A stretch of 64,000 bases of DNA from Castanea sativa. Taxonomy: Eukaryota; Streptophyta; Magnoliopsida; Fagales; Fagaceae. The stretch lies in NCBI RefSeq assembly GCF_040712315.1, contig NC_134015.1:7405945-7469944 (forward strand), written 5' to 3'. The notes below the pieces were generated by a model. It worked only from the letters and a program-made list of their open reading frames with translations, searched no databases and had not been told where the DNA came from. Made by a program: the position numbers and the translations under genes. The stretch's first letter is position 1, and the number at the start of each line of letters is the position of its first letter. Below, one piece after another: positions 34,757 to 46,814 of this stretch.

Positions 34757-35879
34757 TGTAGAGAGGGAAAATTCCCGACCTATCACAAACTGACACATCA
34801 TACTACCAAGTCCACAAAATACAACCAATTACAAAGCGCCACGTACTGCTGCTAGGTTTTGCCATCACTATTTAGAAAACCAATAGAAATTTGTCAAGTG
34901 TCATGGAAATAAAGGCATGAAACGCACCAGCATGCGTAAGCGATGACATAAGCAGCCCTGCACGTGTAAGCGATGACACAAGCAATCCAGCATGTGTAAG
35001 CGATGACATAAGCGGACCAATCAGGCTGTGACATGTGTCACCAATCAGACTCCGCCACGTGTCGCTCACCCACCTCCAAACTCCTATAAATAGAAGTCTT
35101 CCTAAGACATTTGGCCGAACGGAAAAAAGATATCTTAAGTTCAGAAATCCAAAAGCTCTGCCGGAATCAAAGCCCAAAGCCTCTAAGAATTTCAAGAACT
35201 TCAACCTCAAATACAGACAACATTCGAAGCAAAATCATCCAAACTACTCGTCCAGGTCTCAAAGGTCACTAGAATCAAGCTCAAAAGCCTCCAGAAACCT
35301 CAACAAACCACAAATTGGTGAAGCTCTACGGATTCAAGCCTCCAAAGCCCCGAAGAACTTCCACCACAAACCTTCAAATACGAAGAACAATCGAAGAGGA
35401 ATCATCCAAATCATATTCCTAAATCTCAAAGTTCACTGGAATCAAGAACAAAAGCCTCCAGGAACCTCAACACATCATAAATCAACGAAGCTCTACAGAA
35501 TCAAGCCTCTAAAGCACCGAAGAACTTCCACCACAAACCTTCAAAGACGAAGAACGTCAAGAACACGAAGAACGTATCAAGAACGCGAAGAACACAAAGA
35601 ACAAAGAATTTCTAACAAGCTCATAGCCAAAGATTCATTGTAATTCCGTTTCAAGGATCTTCGATCCATTCTTCAGCTAAATTGAAGTACATTCGGTGTT
35701 CGAATCAAAATCACATTACCACAATTCCAATCAACAAATTTTTCAAGAAGATCGAATTAGAGGATCACTCTTTTGTAATTACAGAGAATTGTACCACATA
35801 TTCATCAAAACAAATTCGCATTTGTGAAATTATTTTACTTGTTTAATTTATTTTGAACTAAGAAATTTAGTCGTTTACA
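34757..35879 (+). repeat. Gypsy 5' LTR
   Basis: 1123 bp. It contains a three-copy repeat of about 30 bp with gtaagcgatgacataagc (34930-35015), a CACGTG-type box at 35054-35060, a TATA box at 35084-35091, and a transcribed part in which a segment of about 180 bp is repeated. A frame of 202 codons (35035-35643) spans the promoter and the transcribed part. Confidence 0.96.
35084..35091 (+). promoter_or_regulatory. TATA box in the Gypsy 5' LTR
   Basis: TATAAATA follows a CCACGTG box by about 25 bases and two CCAATCA boxes by about 45-65 bases. The same arrangement is kept in the 3' LTR near 49741-49748. Confidence 0.75.
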
Positions 35880-35964
35880 AATTTTGGCACGCTCAGTAGG
35901 ACATCTCTGCCTCTCATCTCTTTCTCCTTCAAAAGAAAAGAAATTTGATTTGCTACTAGCTTCG

Positions 35965-37866
35965 ATGGCCTCTAACAAGAATGCTCAAAAATCGGTAATG
36001 GATGCTTTCGTTGCGGATGATTATGTTGGCCCAATCACTCGTAGTCGATCCAAAGCTCTTGATCAACCGCAACCCCAATCAACCAAAGAAAGCAAGCTTC
36101 ATAATACCATCTCTCTAGACTTTCTTGCAAAAAGGAAAGTTACCGCTAAGGATTCATCTGTCTCGAAAGATTTTCAGATCAATGATGAATCATCCCCAAC
36201 AAAGTCATTTTCTATCAACTCTTCACCCGTGATGAGAAACTTAAGGAATAAAATGCCTTTGACTCATCCTATCTCATCGCTTTCTCCATCATATCTAGAG
36301 GTCATGCCAGTAATGATGACCAACACCTCTACTATGGAAGAAAAGATGGCTGAAATGGAACAAAGGGTCACCCTTCTCACAAAAGCACTTGAAGATAAGG
36401 ATGTCCAAATTGCAACCCTGATGAACAAACTGGAAGTCCAAGATTCAGGTGAATCAAATCTTGACCTTGAGCACCCTCTTGGCTTTACCTTGAAGGGAGA
36501 AAACGCTAAGGGTGATAAGGGAAAAGGAGGTGAAGGCACTTCTCAACAAGGACATTCCACCTCAATGGCCTCGATATCTGTCCAACAACCGCAGGACATG
36601 ATAATGAACACCATACGAGCACAATATGGAGGTTCTTCTACACATTCTCTCATCTAATCAAAACCCTATACGAAGCGCATTGACAATATGAGAATGCCAA
36701 ATGGGTATCAACCCCCCAAGTTCTTGCAATTCGATGGCAAGGGAAACCCTAAGCAACACGTTGCTCACTTTGTAGAAACCTGTGAGAACGCAGGGACTCA
36801 AGGAGGCCTCTTTGTAAAGCAGTTTGTTCGTTCACTGAAAGGATATGCCTTTGATTGGTATACGGACTTAGAACCTGAGTCAATTAATAGTTGGGAATAG
36901 TTGGAAAGGGAGTTCCTTAACCGATTTTACAGCACACACCGCACAGTAAGCATGATGGAGCTTACCAATACTGAGCAGTGGAAAGACGAGCCCGTTGTTG
37001 ACTATATCAATCGGTGGCGTTCTTTGAGTCTAGATTGTAAGGATAGACTGTCTGAAATATCTGCTGCAGAAATGTGCATCCAAGGCATGCATTGGGGACT
37101 TCTCTACATCCTGCAAGGGATAAAGCCCCGAACATTCGAAGAATTGGCAACTCATGCGCATGACATGGAATTGAGTATCTCTTGCCATGGAAATATAAAA
37201 CCTCCCGTACCTGAAGAAAAGAAAGAAAGGCGGGAAATAAAGAAAAATGACAGGAATACCAAAAGTAATGTCAAAGACTCCATGAATATCAACCTTGCCC
37301 CAGTCAAAATTTCAACAGGAAATGTGAAGACTAATGAGAAGAGGCCTGAAGGAGGCCAACGACGTGAGACGCATCGCTAATCACTCAAGAAATGGGAACA
37401 AAAGGTGTATCCTTTCCTTGACGCTGATATGCCCGAAATGCTAGAACAACTACTCAACTTGAAATTAATTGAATTGCCAGAATGCAAACGACCGGAAGAG
37501 GTAGGAAAGGTTGATGACCCGAACTATTGTAAGTATCATCGCATCATAAGTCATCCAATCCAAAAATGCTTTGTTCTTAAAGAACTCATCATGAAGCTAG
37601 CCAAGGAAAGGAAAATCGACTTAGATGTTAGTGATGTTTCTCAGTCAAACCTTGTAACATTTGCTTGCGGGTCGCCTAGTTGCATGTCTCCAACTACTAA
37701 GCAAGGGGCAAATACCACGGTCATCCGATTTGGTTCTTTGGAACCTGTTCAAATTCAGCTCTCACAAAAAGCATCTGATTATAACTTAAATGATGATAAA
37801 AATTCAACAGTGGATGAGGAAGAGGGTTGGACGTTGGTTACTTGTAAGAGATGGAAGAAGAGATGA
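35965..37866 (+). pseudogene. Gypsy gag region, degraded
   Basis: Gag forms the virus-like particle of the element. The frame probably starts at ATG 35965 (MASNKNAQKS). A coiled-coil-prone stretch (EEKMAEMEQRVTLLTKALED) is followed by the retrotransposon gag domain from about 36688: YQPPKFLQFDGKGNPKQHV, FVRSLKGYAFDWYTDLEP, LNRFYSTHRTVSMMELTN, GLLYILQGIKPRTFEELA. A zinc-binding-like cluster CKYHRIISHPIQKC lies near 37530. Stops interrupt it: TAA 36655, TAG 36898 (a CAG codon in relatives) and TAA 37378. After repair it would be continuous to TGA 37864. Confidence 0.88.
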
Positions 37867-38337
37867 GTATTCCCTCTTCATTTAATCACCCAAGAGTCCA
37901 GAAAAGCACAAAGCCAAATTCAGCCGTAGTCAAGAAGAAAGAATGATAAAAGGAAAGAAAGACTAAGAACGGAAATGTATGATGATTCGACACAAACCCA
38001 AAAATTTCGAAGTCTTATCACATTGGAAGAATTCTTCCCCATAAAATTCTTTCAAAACAAGTCAACGGAGCCTATTCACACGGTCTCTCGTTGCGAAGTT
38101 GATGAAAAACAAAAACGTGTTGACCATGATAGTTCAAATGAGACTTTGTCATCTTTAGAACAACTCAAATCTCAGGTTGATAAAGTTGAACCCTCGTAAT
38201 CCTCCACCTCACCAAAAGAAGGGATCACCCAAGCTCTTGAAGAGCCAAAGATTTACACTCCTTGTACCAATACACTTCAACAAACACAAGAATGTTGCGC
38301 GTGCTCTCTAGACTTAATTTTCACTGACGAGGATCTA

Positions 38338-38927
38338 TTGTTAGGCTCTAAGCCTCACAATCGTCCACTTTATGTCTCTGGTTATGCTCGTGAACAAAAG
38401 ATTGATCGCATTCTCATTGATGGAGGTTCATCTATTAATATACTACCGAAAATAACAATGAGACGACTTGGTCTTGCTATGGAGGAATTATCGCACAGTC
38501 GCTTGGTCATACAAGGTTTTAACCAAGGAGGACAACGTGCCATCGGCATGATACACTTGAATTTATTATTGGAGAATTGACAAGTAATGTTTTGTTCCAT
38601 GTCATTAATGCCAAGACAACCTACAACATGTTGTTAGGACGTCCATGGATCCATGGGAACGGAATAGTGCCGTCAACTTTGCACCAATGTTTCAAGTATC
38701 TTCAAAGTGGAATGAAGAAAGTAGATGCCGACTTGAAGCCTTTTTCTGAGACTGAAGCTCACTTTGCTGACGCAAAGTTTTATGTAGAAGATGATATCCC
38801 TAATGAAGTTCTCCCAGTTGAAATCCCATCCATGAAAAGCAAGCAGGGTGAAAAGAAGCATGTTAAATTCATCACTAGAAAGGATATTCCTTCCCCAAAG
38901 GAAGATCCAGGATATGAGAATAACTAG
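38338..38927 (+). pseudogene. Gypsy protease region, frameshifted
   Basis: An aspartic protease active site is visible as ILIDGGSSINILP. Downstream the frame shifts near 38565-38575 and continues as FHVINAKTTYNMLLGRPWIH and FADAKFYVEDD. LLGRPWIH is the second conserved block of this protease. The region between gag and protease (37867-38337) carries short open pieces without recognised domains. Confidence 0.85.
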
Positions 38928-38957
38928 TCTAGTGAATCTACTAGCAATTCAGAGAGA

Positions 38958-40106
38958 GTGGAAAGTTCTACGCCTTCCAATAACCCTCCATTCCTTCGTT
39001 ATGTACCATTATCACGTCGCAAGAATGGACAATCACCATTCGCGAAATGCCTTCAATCTACAATGGACATGCGAAGACCTCCTACAAAGCTCACGATGAA
39101 GGATGTAGCCATATTGAAAGAAAATCATGTTATGCCTTTAACTTCATCCACAAATCCTTTGCCCTCAAAGCCACTAAATGGATTCGTGAGGTCTTCACAA
39201 AGTCTGACAGAGCATGGTATTCTATCAAGTAAACGGACGAAACAATGGTTTGACCCAAAGGCATATAGGCTATTAGCCAAAGCAGGCTACGATTTCTCAA
39301 AACAAAGCGGCCTAGGGAAACTAATTCCAGAAGCCACCGAAGAAAAGATGCACGACCTTAGTAAAACACAAGGGAAAATGCGGCTTGAAGGGCATGAAAT
39401 TCCTATCCCAAAGACCGGAATAGGTTATACTCTAGAACCACTGGCTCAAATATGGATCAATAAAAGAAGCAATGCTTCAAGTTCCCAATACGTAACAGTA
39501 GAGGTCGACGAAAGTTCGAATCAAAGAAAAGATCACTCTTCATCACGCATCTCAGTATTCGATCGCATTAAGGCTTCATCGTCACGAATTACAGTGTTCG
39601 ACAGGTTAAATATGGCTTGTTTAATGCAAAGTCAAAGCACTTTTGCATGTGGATCAGTCTTTAATCGATTAGGGGCAACGAAAAGGCCCATTGATAGTTG
39701 CTCTCAAAGCTCAATAAACTTTGAGGTTCAAAAGGAGGAGAAAGCTAATGATGAGATCCGCAGTAGTATTCCTTCACGCATGAAGCGTAACTTTATCTTA
39801 GATATCAACACTGAAGGAGCTCTCAAAGTCAAAAGGCGAACAATTGTACACACAAGTCAGTCACTCGTCCACAATGAGCAAATTGAAGAGGTATCATCCT
39901 CGTTTCATATTACAGTAGAAGAAGATACACTGTCAGATATTGAAGCCACCAAGGATCTGGTCGATGAAGCTCCCCTAGCCTTGGAAGATGGAGTACAGGC
40001 TACAGTTGATAAACTTAAAGAGATCAATTTAGGAACTACTGAAGAACCTCGACCAACTTTCATCAGTGCCCTTCTCACTCCTGCAGAAGAAGAAGGATAC
40101 ATCTAG
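38958..40106 (+). pseudogene. Gypsy linker region between protease and reverse transcriptase
   Basis: An open frame of 382 codons, the longest in the element. It includes WFDPKAYRLLAKAGYDF, which is a conserved piece of Tat-type polyproteins, followed by low-complexity Ser-rich and acidic parts (SSSRISVFDRI, SSSRITVFDRL). It ends at TAG 40104-40106, in frame with the reverse transcriptase part that follows. No enzymatic domain is recognised; it is a spacer of the polyprotein. Confidence 0.75.
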
Positions 40107-42064
40107 CTCCTGGTAGAATATAAAGATGTGTTTGCTTGGACTTACAAAGAAATGCCTGGGCTCAATCCAAGTATTGCTTTACACCATTTGGCAATAAAGA
40201 AGGGCGTGCGCCCAGTAAAACAAGCTCAAAGACGCTTTCGGCCGGAGCTTATCCCTCAAATAGAAACGGAGGTCAATAAGCTAATTGAGGCAGGCTTCAT
40301 TCGTGAAGTACGGTATCCGGAGTGGATCGCTAATATCGTCCCTGTCAAAAAGAAGAATGGGCAAATCCGGGTGTGCGTTGACTTCTGTGATCTGAACAAT
40401 GCATGTCCCAAAGATGATTTTCCATTGCCTATCACTAAGATCATGGTTGACGCCACTACTGGTCATGAAGCCTTATCTTTCATGGATGGCTCTTCTGGTT
40501 ATAACCAAATTCGAATGAATCCTAAGGATGAAGAGTTCATAGCTTTTCGTACCCTTAAAGGTATTTACTGTTACAAAGTCATGCCTTTTGGATTAAAGAA
40601 CGCTGGTGCTACTTATCAACAAGCCATGCAAAAGATCTTTGATAATGTACTTCATAAGTACGTGGAGTGTTATGTCGATGATCTGGTGGTTAAAACAAAA
40701 AGGAAGGAAGACCATCTGGTAGATTTGTGATCCATGTTCAACCGCTTAAGAAAGTATCAACTTAAAATGAACCCTCGCAAATGCGCTTTCGGCGTAACAT
40801 CCGGGAAATTTCTTGGTTTCATTGTGAGGCACCGCAGTATTGAAATTGACCAATCCAAAATTGAAGCTATCCAGAAAATGCCAGAGCCCAAGAACCTGCG
40901 AGAACTTAGAGGCTTGCAAGGAAAACTAGCTTACATACGATGATTTATTTCAAACTTGGCAGGTCGATGTCAACCTTTCAATAGATTGATGAAGAAGGAT
41001 GCACACTTTAAATGGGATGAGGCTTGTAGCAATGCTTTTGCGCGCATCAAAAGATACTTGCTTAATCCTCCAGTTTTAGGTGCTCCTATCCCTGAAAAGC
41101 CTTTGGTGCTGTACATCGCGGCACAAGAAAGGTCTCTAGGTGCTCTTATGGCACAAGAAAATAAAGAAGGGAAAGAAAGAGCCCTTTATTATTTAAGTCG
41201 AACTCTCAATGGAGCTGAATTAAATTATTCTCTTATTGAAAATATGTGCCTCGCTCTTTTCTTTGCCATAGACAAACTGGAGCACTACATGCAAGCACAT
41301 ACGGTCCGTTTGATAGCAAAGGTGGACCTGATTAAATATGTCATCTCTAGGCCAATGGTTTCGGGTCGCATAGCTCGATGGGCAGTTTTGCTGCAACAAT
41401 ACGACCTTGCATATGTTCCGCAAAAAGCTATCAAAGGACAAGTATTGGCATATTTCTTAGCTGATCACCTAGTTCCATCTGATTGGGAGTTTTCTGATGA
41501 TTTCCCAGACGAAGACATGTTTTACATTGAAGTAATGCCACCATGGATGATGTTTTTCGATGGGGCTGCACGTCAAGAAGGAGCGGGGGCAGGTGTAGTG
41601 TTTGTTTCACCACAGCGACAAATACTTCTATATTCGTTCTCATTAAGCATACTTTTCTCTAACAATGTAGCCGAATATCAAGCATTGATCATTGGTCTAC
41701 AAATGGCCATTGAGATCGGCATATCGCAACTCAAGATCTTTGGGGATTCCAAATTAATTATCAACCAAATCTTGGAGCAGTATGATGTCAAGAAAGAAGA
41801 CCTTGTCCCTTATTGCAAATATGCGAAGAAGTTGCTCGCCAATTTTGAGGCAATTACATTGGAGCATATACCAAGGAAGGAGAATAGACAGGCTAATGCT
41901 TTAGCTAATTTGGCTACCGCCTTAGCATTATCCCAAGAAGAGACAGCCAAATTTGCTATTTCCCAAAGGTGGGTGGTGCCTTTCGTGGTTGAAGAAGAAG
42001 AAGAAGAAGAAGAGCAAGCCAACGTCATTTCTGTATGCCTTGTCAAAAAGGAAGATTGGCGATA
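40107..42064 (+). pseudogene. Gypsy reverse transcriptase, RNase H and second RNase H
   Basis: Reverse transcriptase copies the element RNA into DNA. Blocks seen: PVKQAQRRFRPE, VPVKKKNGQIRVCVDFCDLN, FMDGSSGYNQI, MPFGLKNAGATYQ and the catalytic YVDD. RNase H follows (LYYLSRTLNGAELNYSLIE). A second RNase H, typical of Tat elements, is seen as MMFFDGAARQEGAGAGVV, NNVAEYQALIIGL and LKIFGDSKLIINQ. Stops are TGA 40728 and TGA 40941 (a CGA codon in relatives), and TAA 42062. A run of eight Glu (gaagaagaag, near 41991) is a local repeat expansion not usual in the family. Inactive. Confidence 0.92.
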
Positions 42065-43301
42065 AACAATCATTGAGTACCTTTAACATGGAAGACTCCT
42101 GGATGATGTACGCCACAAGACCGAAGTTCGGCGAAGGGCTGCTCGATTCATTTACTGTAAAGAAACTCTCTTCCGTCGTTCATTTGATGGTTTGTTTCTC
42201 CGTTGCTTAGGAGAGGAAGAGGCTAAACAAGTCTTAGAGGAGGCTCATTCTGGAATATGTGGTGCACACCAATCAGGTCCTAAGTTACACTACAAGATCA
42301 AGCGAATGGGTTACTATTGGCTTACGATGGTGCAAGATTCCATAGAGTATGCAAAGAAGTGCGAAGCTTGTCAATATCATGCAAACTTCATCCATCAGCC
42401 ACCAGAACCTCTACACCCAATTGTAGCTTCTTGGCCTTTTGATGCATGGGGGCTTGACGCAATAGGACCATTACCAAAATTATCCGGTGGCCATTTGTAC
42501 ATCTTGGCTGCAACTGATTACTTCTCAAAATGGGCAGAAGTTGTGCCTCTTAGGGAAGTGAAGAAAGAAACGGTGGTCAATTATATCCGAACTCACTTGA
42601 TCTATTGGTATGGTGTCCCTCGGTATATCATAACCGATAATGGCAAACCCTTTCAGAATAGGTTGATGACGGAGCTGTGCGAGAAATTTGCATTCAAACA
42701 GTACAATTCTTCTATGTGCAATGCCCCAACGAATGGATTAGCTGAAGCCTTTAACAAAACTCTTGGCAGTTTGTTAAAGAAAGTGGTATCCAAAACTAAG
42801 CGAGACTGACATGAAAAAATTGGAGAAGCATTATGGGCATATCGAACAACATTTCGAATGCCTACTCAAGCGACCCCATATTCTCTCGTTTATGGAGTAG
42901 AAGCTATCCTTCCCTTAGAACGCCAGATCCCATTACTATGGATCGCCATTCAAGAAGGGTTAACTAAAGAGGAAAATGCCAAGCTTAGGTTACAAGAGCT
43001 AGAGGCACTGGATGAGAAAAGGCTCGAGGCCCAACAACGCCTTGAGTGCTATCAAGCTCGTTTGTCAAGCACATTCAATAAAAGAGTTAAACCACGATCA
43101 TTCCAAGTTGGTGACTTAGTCCTCGCCGTTCGAAGACCTATCATCACGACTCATCGTACAGGCAGTAAGTTCACCTCAAAATGGGATGGACCTTATGTTG
43201 TGCAAGAAGTCTACACTAATGGAGCTTACAAGTTGATTGATCAAGAGGGTGTAAGGATCGGCCCCATCAATGGGAAGTTCCTCAAACGCTTCTATGCTTG
43301 A
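42065..43301 (+). pseudogene. Gypsy integrase, degraded
   Basis: Integrase inserts the DNA copy into the genome. The zinc-binding HHCC part is visible (HSGICGAHQSGPKLH, CEACQYH), as is the catalytic core with GLDAIGPLP, YIITDNGKPF and GLAEAFNKTL. The C-terminal part has SLVYGVEAILPLE, VKPRSFQVGDLVL and KWDGPYVVQEV and ends at TGA 43299-43301. Stops: TAA soon after the preceding domain (42089-42091) and TGA at 42807, among others. No chromodomain is seen, in agreement with the Tat lineage. Confidence 0.92.
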
Positions 43302-43429
43302 AAATCGAGAACTGCTCCTCAGTAAGAGTTTAAACTGCCTACTGCAGCACTACAAGGGTACATGATGTCTTCCCATTACCTTTGAAAGTGTACAAATAAG
43401 GAGAAATTAATCCCACTCTATGTCACCAT

Positions 43430-43610
43430 TTGCGAGTGTGGCGTAGTGGCTGGATGCCCATGTCGCCTTTGAGGCCAAGGTCTCGGGTTCGATTACAAGT
43501 GATACCCACTATTGCGCAATTGGTACCCATGAAATGCCGTGGGGTGTAGGGCGAGGATTACGCACGTGAGCCCTCCCTTTTTTGTAAAAAGAAACAACAA
43601 AAAAAAAAAT
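43430..43610 (+). mobile_element. Candidate tRNA-derived SINE
   Basis: TGGCGTAGTGG (43439-43449) fits the RNA polymerase III A box, and GGTTCGATTAC (43486-43496) fits the B box, about 35 bases further on. A tail with a T-rich run (cctcccttttttgt) follows at about 43585. The spacing suits a tRNA-related SINE head. It cannot be a working tRNA gene, since the acceptor ends do not pair. I could not define a target duplication. Confidence 0.55.
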
Positions 43611-43660
43611 CATAAAAAAAATTAATTAACAAAAAAAATATATATATATATATATATATA

Positions 43661-44250
43661 TTGAACTACGTAATGACTTGATCCTTCTCGAGGGTACGTA
43701 GGCAACTTAGTATCTTTTGCTAAGTTCAATCACTCACTAAAAAAAAAAGAATTAAAAAAAAAAAAAAAGAAATTCATCAAAACCATAAAAAAAAAAATCA
43801 TCAAAAATTTTTTTTGGTTGAACTACGTAATGACTCGATCCCTTTCCAGGGTACGTAGGCAACTTAGTATCTTTTGCTAAGTTTAGTCACTCACTAAAAA
43901 AAAAAAAGAGTTAAAAAAAAACAAAAACAAAAAGAAATTCATCAAAACCATAAAAACAAAAACAAAAAAAAAAATCATCAAAAATTTTTTTTGGTTGAAC
44001 TACGTAATGACTTGATCCCTTCCGGGGTACGTAGGCAACTTAGTATCTTTTGCTAAGTTCAGTCACTCACTAAAAAAAAAAGAGTTAAAAAAAACAAAAA
44101 GAAATTCATCAAAACCATAAAAACAAAAAAAAAAACAAAAAACAACAACAAAAAAAAATCATCAAAAATTTTTTTTTGGGTGAACTACGTAATGACTCGA
44201 TCCCTTTCCGAGGTACGTAGGCAACTTAGTACTTTTCACTAAGTTCAGTC
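43661..44250. repeat. Four-copy repeat with gtacgtaggcaacttagta
   Basis: Units start at about 43661, 43818, 43995 and 44180 with (tt)gaactacgtaatgac, followed by gggtacgtaggcaacttag and an A-rich tail of variable length. Spacing is 157-185 bp, the difference lying in the A-rich tails. Confidence 0.93.
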
Positions 44251-44639
44251 ACATGAAAAAAAAAAAAAAGGATTGCCAGTCTAGCTTGAAGAGTTTTTCA
44301 AAGATCGTTATAGTAGAAAATGAAGACTTCTGCATGGCATTCCCCATCTTCTATGGACATTCTCCAACGTGTATGAAGTATTCTTTGCATCACTTATCTT
44401 CTGGGGGCATCTTCTTGTACCTTGCCAGTCTAAGTTACATCATCTCTCTTCTAGGTTGTGTCATTTCATAGTTCTGAAATTTGAACCACATCATCTCCCT
44501 TCTGAGTGGTTTTGTTTCACATCATGTCTCTGAAATCTAGACAACGTCACCTTCCTCCAACATCTGAAGTTGGTGTTGCATCATCTCTCCTCTAAGGGCA
44601 TGTTCGTGCAATGTCAAAATCATGGCGGCATTCTTCTCA

Positions 44640-44770
44640 CATCTTCAAGGTTTTGTCGGCATCTCTTTGCTTCCTCAAAGTCTTGATGGGAGCTTCTTGA
44701 AACTTCAACGTCTTGTTGGAATCTCTTTGCATCCTCAAAGTCTTGATGGGAGCTTCTTGAAACTTCAAGC
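44640..44770. repeat. Tandem duplication of about 65 bp
   Basis: The segment cctcaaagtcttgatgggag followed by cttcttgaaacttcaa is present twice (about 44671 and 44731). Confidence 0.85.
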
Positions 44771-44799
44771 TTTATTATAAAGGCCAATATTAGTGCAAC

Positions 44800-45690
44800 T
44801 TCAATGCGAATGCAAGTGCCAATGTGGAATGTTGGCATGGCTTCTGTGCAAATGAAGTGTTGACATAGCTTTATGGTAAAAATGAATGTCGGCATAGCCT
44901 CGATGTGAATGAAGTGTTGACGTAGCTTCATGGCAAAGATGAATGTTGGCATGGCTTCTGTGCAAATGAACTGTTGACATGACTTCATGGCTAAAATGAG
45001 TGTTGGCATGGCAAAGATGAATGTTGGCACGACAAAAATGAATGCTGGCATGGCTTCGATGCGAATGAAGTGTTGACGTAGCTTCAGGGCAAAGATGAAT
45101 GTTGGCACAGCTTCGATGCGAATGAAGTGTTGACGTAGCTTCATGGTAAAAATGAATGTCGGCACTTCGATGCGAATGAAGTGTTGACATTGCTTCATGG
45201 CAAAGATGAATGTTGGCGTTGCTTCTGTGCAAATGGAGTGTTGACATGACTGCATGACAAAGATGGATGTCGGCACGACTTTAATGCAAATGAACTGTTG
45301 ACATGACTTCATGGCTAAAATGAATGTAGGCACGACAAAGATGGATGTTGGCACGGTCTCAGTACAAATGAAGTGTTGTTGTGGCTTCATGGCAACGGTA
45401 AATATCGGCATGGCTTCAATGCGAATAAAGTGTCGAGGCAACTTCATGGCAAAAGAAGTGTGTCAATGCATCTTCATTACAAAGGTAAATGGTGATGCTT
45501 CAATGCAAATGCAAGTGTTGGCGCAACTTCATGGCAAAGATAAGTGGTGACGCGATTTCGATGCAAAGAAAAATATGGATGCAGCTTCAATACAAGGATG
45601 AATGCTGGCGCGGCTTCATGGTAAAGACTCTTGATGTGGCTACGTTGCAAAGATTCTTGATATGGCTACGTTGCAAAGACAAGTGTTGAT
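44800..45690. repeat. 57-bp minisatellite array, open on the minus strand
   Basis: The core aagtgttgacatagcttcat..aaa.atgaatgt.ggc recurs about every 57 bases, for example at 44856, 44913 and 44970, with partial units between. Since 57 is 19 codons, every unit keeps frame. On the minus strand a frame of 275 codons (44620-45447) is open and encodes a 19-residue repeat like MKLRQHFIRIEAMPTFIFA; a second minus frame of 148 codons is open too. I regard these as products of the repeat, not as proven genes. Confidence 0.9.
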
Positions 45691-46378
45691 ACGGCTTAAA
45701 TTGCCAACACCAGAGCTAGTTCAACTTCAAAGACAAGTACTGGTGATAGCATTATTGCCTAGCTGAATATCCTTATGGAAACGTCGTTGCAAAGACGAAT
45801 ATCACTAAAAGATTGTTGATGCAAGAAAAGAATGTAACAACATGAAAGCATATGTCAGTGCAAGAACTATGCTATCAATGAAATACAAAGCCACCAAATG
45901 AAGGCAAACACTTCTATGAGAACGTCAACATAAAGTTTAATGTCAAAACCCAAAGATCAAGGAAACTGTGCTGCAAAACAAAAACAAGCAACAAAAAATT
46001 TGTCAGGGAAAAAGATCTCATAGCACGTAAAATAAAAAAATAAAAAAATAAAAAAATAAAAAAATGAAAAAATAAAAAAATTGAAAGGAAGAGAAGAAAG
46101 CTGAAGGTTGAGCACGTGCCTCAGTGATAAAGGCAATAGCATGCCTTTATATAGAAAACTTCTTAGATAACAGACAAGAAAAATGAAGAAAGTTGGTAAG
46201 CCATTAAATGCTGCCACCAAACAGATTTTATTTGAAGTCAGATTTTGCAACTCAAAGGCACTTAAAGTCAAAAAAAAAAAAAAAAATACTGCACTTCGTA
46301 CCCATAAGAAGATCACGTTGTCAGAGAGACTTTATTGCATTGGGCTTGCGATGAAGTTCTAGTCTACATATTGTTCAA

Positions 46379-46545
46379 GAGTAATGCTACCGTCACAAAT
46401 TATTTTACAATATTTTTTGATGTGGTCAACCTTTTGTTGGTTTGTATCTAAGCCTACCATTAATATCACTTTTTATATACCAACAACTACCCACCACATT
46501 AGCAGTTTGTAAAATTATTTGTATCTCTAGCATTATTTACTATTC
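46379..46545. mobile_element. MITE inside the Gypsy 3' region
   Basis: It starts gagtaatgctaccgtcacaa and ends ttgtatctctagcattattt, imperfect inverted ends. Flanks attgttcaa and actattcaa match at 7 of 9 bases and may be a decayed target duplication. Related copies are at 31885 and 54108. Confidence 0.7.
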
Positions 46546-46814
46546 AAACTGACTGTGTTACCAACCTTGAAAACTCGAGATGTCAAACACTGTCAGAACA
46601 GAGAAGACTAAAATGGCAACCAATCCAACAATGCCCGCCGTCTCCTCTTCTGAATTTCTAAATCCTCTGATAAGATGTTACAAAAATCTTCTCTTCCAAA
46701 AAAGAAGATAGCAACATGTCCAACAAGAAGATAGCAACAGGTCCAACAATGCTTGTTGGCTTCTCTTCCAAATTTCTAAATCCTCTGACAAGATGACACA
46801 AAAATCAACCCACA

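Noticed and set aside
36264..36539. 91-codon minus-strand frame in Gypsy gag
   Set aside because: It is antisense to the coiled-coil part of gag and has no motif of its own.
43430..43500. tRNA gene
   Set aside because: Promoter boxes match, but acceptor and anticodon stems do not form, so a SINE-like origin is preferred.
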